DNA of 64,000 bases from Prochilodus magdalenae. Taxonomy: Eukaryota > Chordata > Actinopteri > Characiformes > Prochilodontidae. The position numbers were made by a program, and so were the translations under genes. The stretch spans positions 496,001 through 560,000 of the forward strand of contig JAMWET010000761.1 in NCBI GenBank assembly GCA_024036415.1. Reading direction: 5' to 3'. This document shows positions 60,517-64,000 of this stretch, piece after piece. Position 1 is the stretch's first letter, and each line of letters starts with the position of its first letter. The notes under the pieces are model-generated. The model made no database searches. It was not told the origin of the DNA and worked only from the letters and a program-made list of their open reading frames with translations.

Positions 60517-60754
60517 GTGCCTTCTAGAGGCCCACCTTGGCAGCTAGAAGAGAGGTTGGCCTCCGTCACCATGACAGCGTTGCCACGGGACGTGACTTCC
60601 CTGGCTGTGTCTGGCCTTTTCCTTTGTCTCCTTGTACTCTGCATCCCCGCTGTGCTATCCCAGCTCCCTGTTCCCACTGAGCTCATCCCGACTCCAGCAC
60701 CGCAGAACAGGCCGGAGTGTACCCGCCGAGAACACCCCATCATCTCCATTCAAG
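60517..60754 (+). CDS. first coding exon of an unrecognised secreted or membrane protein
   Basis: Exon bounded by the acceptor TTCCACAG and the donor CAAG|gtgagc (phase 1). The first 54 bases are probably 5' untranslated. ATG at 60571 sits in 'gtcaccatgaca', a good Kozak context, so the coding part is 60571-60754, 61 codons plus one base. The peptide has a short N-region with Arg6, a hydrophobic core at residues 11-29 (LAVSGLFLCLLVLCIPAVL) and a likely signal cleavage after Ser30. The mature start is proline-rich (QLPVPTELIPTPAPQ), then Cys50 and a basic RRE. The frame is also open upstream to the acceptor, so translation from an earlier exon is not excluded, but the signal peptide argues for this ATG. 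The remaining exons lie beyond the window. I do not recognise the family. Confidence 0.65.
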
Positions 60755-63699
60755 GTGAGCCCAGGAAAACTCGCAGCATCCAAACACTGCAAGCCATTTT
60801 TCTTCAGATCTGCTTTTTCTGTCTTTACATGTGCAGTTGTAAGCCATATCATCAGCATGATCACACCTTTGCTCACACAGGAGTGAAACAGATTTTCAAA
60901 AATAATATCTAGTACAATATAAAAAAAATATGTGTCAGATAATATTATCAGCCAGCAGTTGAAACCTGGGTTGTTATCGATATCTGTTGACTATTGCCCC
61001 TTTTTATATGATCTTGTAATAATAGTTAGTTATGGGAAACCCAGTATAAACTGAATAGGAGTAATACAGGCTAATCTGGTGGATCTGAACACAAAACACC
61101 ACCATGGTAAGTAATACATGGTAAAAAAAAAAATTCAATCCTGAAATTTAATAAGAGAAGAACGTGCAGTAACGCATAAAGACAACTAATGAAAAAAAGA
61201 GAGGTGATGAGCATAAAGCTGCAAAACTATCTGCATAGCCCCGCCCCAGTGCTGCAATACATTATTTAAAACTGTGATTTTAGGAAGTTTAGGAAGTGTG
61301 ATCATCACAGTCAGATCTAGAATGAAGTTATTGCAATAAAAAGAAATCAAATCTTATCTTATATTAATAAAATTTTATATACAACATTGTTAATGGTAAA
61401 GTAGGGGCAAATGTGAAATCGTTTGGCTGGGATCAACCTATTTGTACCAGTTTAAAAAAAGTTTTGTCTCAAAACTATTATAGGACAGCATTGGGCAGTA
61501 AATTAGTTACCACTGCATGTTAAAATGTTCTGTTAGGTAGCTTTCAGAGGCATTGCAATTTTGAGATATCTGGTCCCTGTCACTACCAGTGTGAATGTTT
61601 CTGACTTGCTGGGTTTCTGTACAACAGACAATGTCATGTCAAACATCTCTAAATGTTTTTGTCTGTACCTTACACCTATTTAATTACCAAAAAAAAAAAA
61701 ATGGAATTTCACTCCTCAGCCCCCTAATATTGCCATGACCTGAGTGTCATTATACTATGCAACATATATTATATATATATAACAGATATTTTTTTCTGTA
61801 TTATTCAAGTACAGATTAAACTGTAACCCTATTCATGGCTTACGAGGTACAGTGAAGCACTGTGGCACAGCAGTAAAGCTATAAAGCAATAAAAACTAAT
61901 TGAATGTTGAATTGAGTGTTTCATTAAATGAGTGTTAATTATCATGTCTCAGGCTTATCCTGTGTTGCTCCTGTACTGCAGTAGCCGGCTTAGTGCACAT
62001 TCACACAGTGATGATAATGATGACAGTACACATGCTGTTTGTGACAGGCTTGAAACGGAAAGTACCGTGTCCCTTTAAGAACCCATTGACCGGCTTAGTG
62101 AGGCAGGGGCACTTGTGGCTTGCTGCTTTCCATAAAGGCTGCGCTGCACTGTCATGGGAAAGAATAGAGGGGTCCAGCTTAGACTGCTGTAGCTCTGTAA
62201 TGTTTCTCCGTCAGACTGCTCCACATGCCCAACCCCAGCCAAGCATAGACGGCGCGTGCTGATGCTGGCGAGTGCTGATGGACATGCTGAGTTCTGTGGG
62301 AGATAAATGGCTTTCATTTCTTAAAGATTTCTCGCCCCCTGCATGCTAGCACACGAAGAGAACAGAACGTGCAGTTGCACTCCTCTGTCTCTCGGAGAAT
62401 CTCGTCAGCAGCCCAAAAAACAAGATATGTTTGGTGCCAAGAAATCAGAGAGATCTGTTTAGACGACAGATATAGACATGTACCCAGAGGGAAGGATGAA
62501 CCACTGGCTATTGGCTTGTTTGTAGCAAGGGTGAAAAATGTTGATGGCATGACAGAAATTGCAGAGAAATGGTCTACAGGAAAAGAAATGCAAGTGACAG
62601 CCAAAGGCTTTTGATATTTACTGGAAGTCTTCCCAGACATTAGAGCAGCCTTGGTTCTTAAGGACATTGCCTGGGGCTTGCACTTTTTATTGCCACTGTG
62701 AAGACTAAGGGGTTGTTTTTGGAAGGGCCAGGTTTCGGTCCTGTTTATCAAAAGGAGAGGATTTGTCAAGAGCACTGGAATTAGTCGACTAAAGTTAGAA
62801 AACACTGCTATTTGTTGGCATTCAAGGCATTACAAAACATGAGAAGCAAGCTGATCTCTTTTATTCGTTCCTCACTCTCACCTGCTCGGAAGAATGGTAA
62901 CTATTCTTCCCCTCATGGTATTCCATTCGGCTTCATCACGGCCGCTCCTCAAAGCTGAAGCACTTTTGGCATTGCTTTCACGATAAGAGCAACTGAACAA
63001 TTGGCTTTGAATTGTTAGCCAGCACCTAAAAATGCCCCTTTCTGTTAGCCTAATTGTATAGAAACCCCTCAGCACACCTTAAAGCCCTCTTTTATGCTAG
63101 AGCAGTCGTATGGAAGTCCTGGCACAAAGGAGGTGTTGGCTAAACCTGAGATTAGCTTCTTTGATGGATGAACGTTTTTTTTTAAGTGGAGCACTCATGC
63201 AGCCAGTGTGAAGTGTCACCTGCAAGAACATGGGGGCCCAGGCTGTAATCTCTGGGCCAGACTGCGGATAGATCGTGAATACTTTTGAAGGCATATGAAG
63301 ATTAACCAGGGAGGGGATCAGTGTTTTTAAGGTGGCTGAGTGCGGTGGGGTGTGGCAGCCTCAGTGGGGGTCTCTTTTTAACTCTCTTAAAGCTTTCCGG
63401 GAGGCTTAGAGGCTCATGGTGTGGCCCTAACAACCTGCTGCGTAGTTCCATGTGTTAAGCTACATGTAAAATGGGATAAGGCTTAAAAATGACATTAGCC
63501 CAAAATGAGCAGGAACTTGTGAGAACAGTTAACAGGTTCTTTTTTTTCTTTGGCCTGGAGAACATAAGCCCTATTATTTCCATAAACAATAATAAAGGCA
63601 AACTGAAATGTTGTTGCAGTATGTTGTTGCCTTATTCTGTGCATAGTACAGTCTTAACTTGTATTAGTTGATTCTGTAATTATTAGTGTTTACTGATAA
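60755..63699 (+). other. intron following the coding exon
   Basis: Starts with a consensus donor 'gtgagc'. No second exon was recognised up to the window end. 62050-62330 is GC-richer, with CpGs ('gacggcgcgtgctgatgc' near 62249) and may be a regulatory patch. The 163-codon minus frame at 62314-62805 has no recognised domain. Poly-A runs near 61123 and 61690 are simple. Confidence 0.45.
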
Positions 63700-63960
63700 T
63701 TGCTTGTCAAGTTTTCCCAAGCCCATGTGTTTCCACGCATCTCAGGAACTGAAAGTCATTTGCATTTAGATGTGGTTTCCTCCAGGTTTTAGGAATCTTT
63801 TGATGACATTGTGCACCATTGAATATGAGATACCTAAAGTATTGCAGTTGCTCACTGATGTTGTTCTTAAACTGTTGGATTACCCACTGGTGCATTTTAA
63901 TGAACCCCGACTCATCCTTGCTCATGAAGGACCTGGTCTTTGGTGAATGCTCCTTTTCTA
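63700..63960 (-). mobile_element. fragment of an abundant teleost interspersed repeat
   Basis: 'gacattgtgcaccattgaa' and 'gttgttcttaaactgttgga' match, in order, a DNA-transposon-derived repeat I remember as very common in teleosts. The minus strand keeps a 72-codon frame containing QFKNNISEQLQY, the peptide side of the same segment. Only one copy is present, so the assignment relies on recall; the superfamily is left open. Confidence 0.45.
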
Positions 63961-64000
63961 TCCAAGCATGATTGCATCGTCAGTTCAAGATACTAAGATA

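Noticed and set aside
62314..62805. 163-codon minus-strand ORF, the longest in the window
   Set aside because: No domain, signal peptide or family resemblance, and its length is within chance for six frames of 64 kb at this composition. It lies in the intron after the coding exon.
1..64000. CRISPR arrays, bacterial operons, phage or plasmid systems
   Set aside because: No direct-repeat/spacer arrays, no Shine-Dalgarno spaced gene strings, and the repeats are of animal type.

Overview
The window looks like nuclear DNA of a ray-finned fish, and most of it is non-coding. Three observations support this. The interspersed repeats are of teleost type: L2-like LINE 3' ends, a tRNA-derived SINE that shares the LINE tail, several decayed Tc1-like DNA transposons and a small MITE family. 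Simple repeats are abundant. There are no compact genes or operon-like ORF spacing. The repeat mix might fit an otophysan fish (catfish, characin and relatives), but that is a weak inference. The longest uninterrupted reading frames are about 130-160 codons, roughly what chance gives in 64 kb on six frames, so most are not genes.

Only one coding segment is well supported: an internal exon at 60517-60754 (+). It has a clean acceptor, a start codon at 60571 in good context, a signal peptide and a consensus donor. It is the first coding exon of a secreted or membrane protein I cannot name, and the rest of the gene lies beyond the right edge. DNA upstream may be an upstream intron, promoter region or intergenic DNA. 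Two weaker transcript candidates are a small open exon-like segment at 20322-20401 and a CpG-rich stretch ending in a strong donor at 51145. A compact CpG cluster lies at 46990-47075.

Layout. 1-15 kb: Tc1-like fossils (1-510, 1950-2190, 14132-14510), an old local duplication (3847-4165 and 6043-6185), a GATA-type microsatellite after a retroposon tail (8821-8944) and a SINE (9111-9317). 15-30 kb: two copies of one dispersed repeat, a 356-bp ACTC minisatellite with higher-order structure, MITE copy 1, a 215-bp TC tract, and an L2-like 3' end abutting a Tc1-like fossil in which all three catalytic regions can still be recognised. 30-46 kb: MITE copies 2 and 3, a (TA)n tract starting at a MITE end, a second SINE and the first copy of another transposase-derived repeat. 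46-64 kb: CpG-rich stretches, the best LINE fragment, the second copy of the transposase-derived repeat, a compound microsatellite and the coding exon. Between the repeats lie several motif-rich stretches that look like conserved non-coding elements; conservation cannot be tested from one sequence.

I searched for an undescribed system and found no evidence of one. The most informative features are the SINE/LINE tail sharing, the three-copy MITE family and the unrecognised secretory exon.
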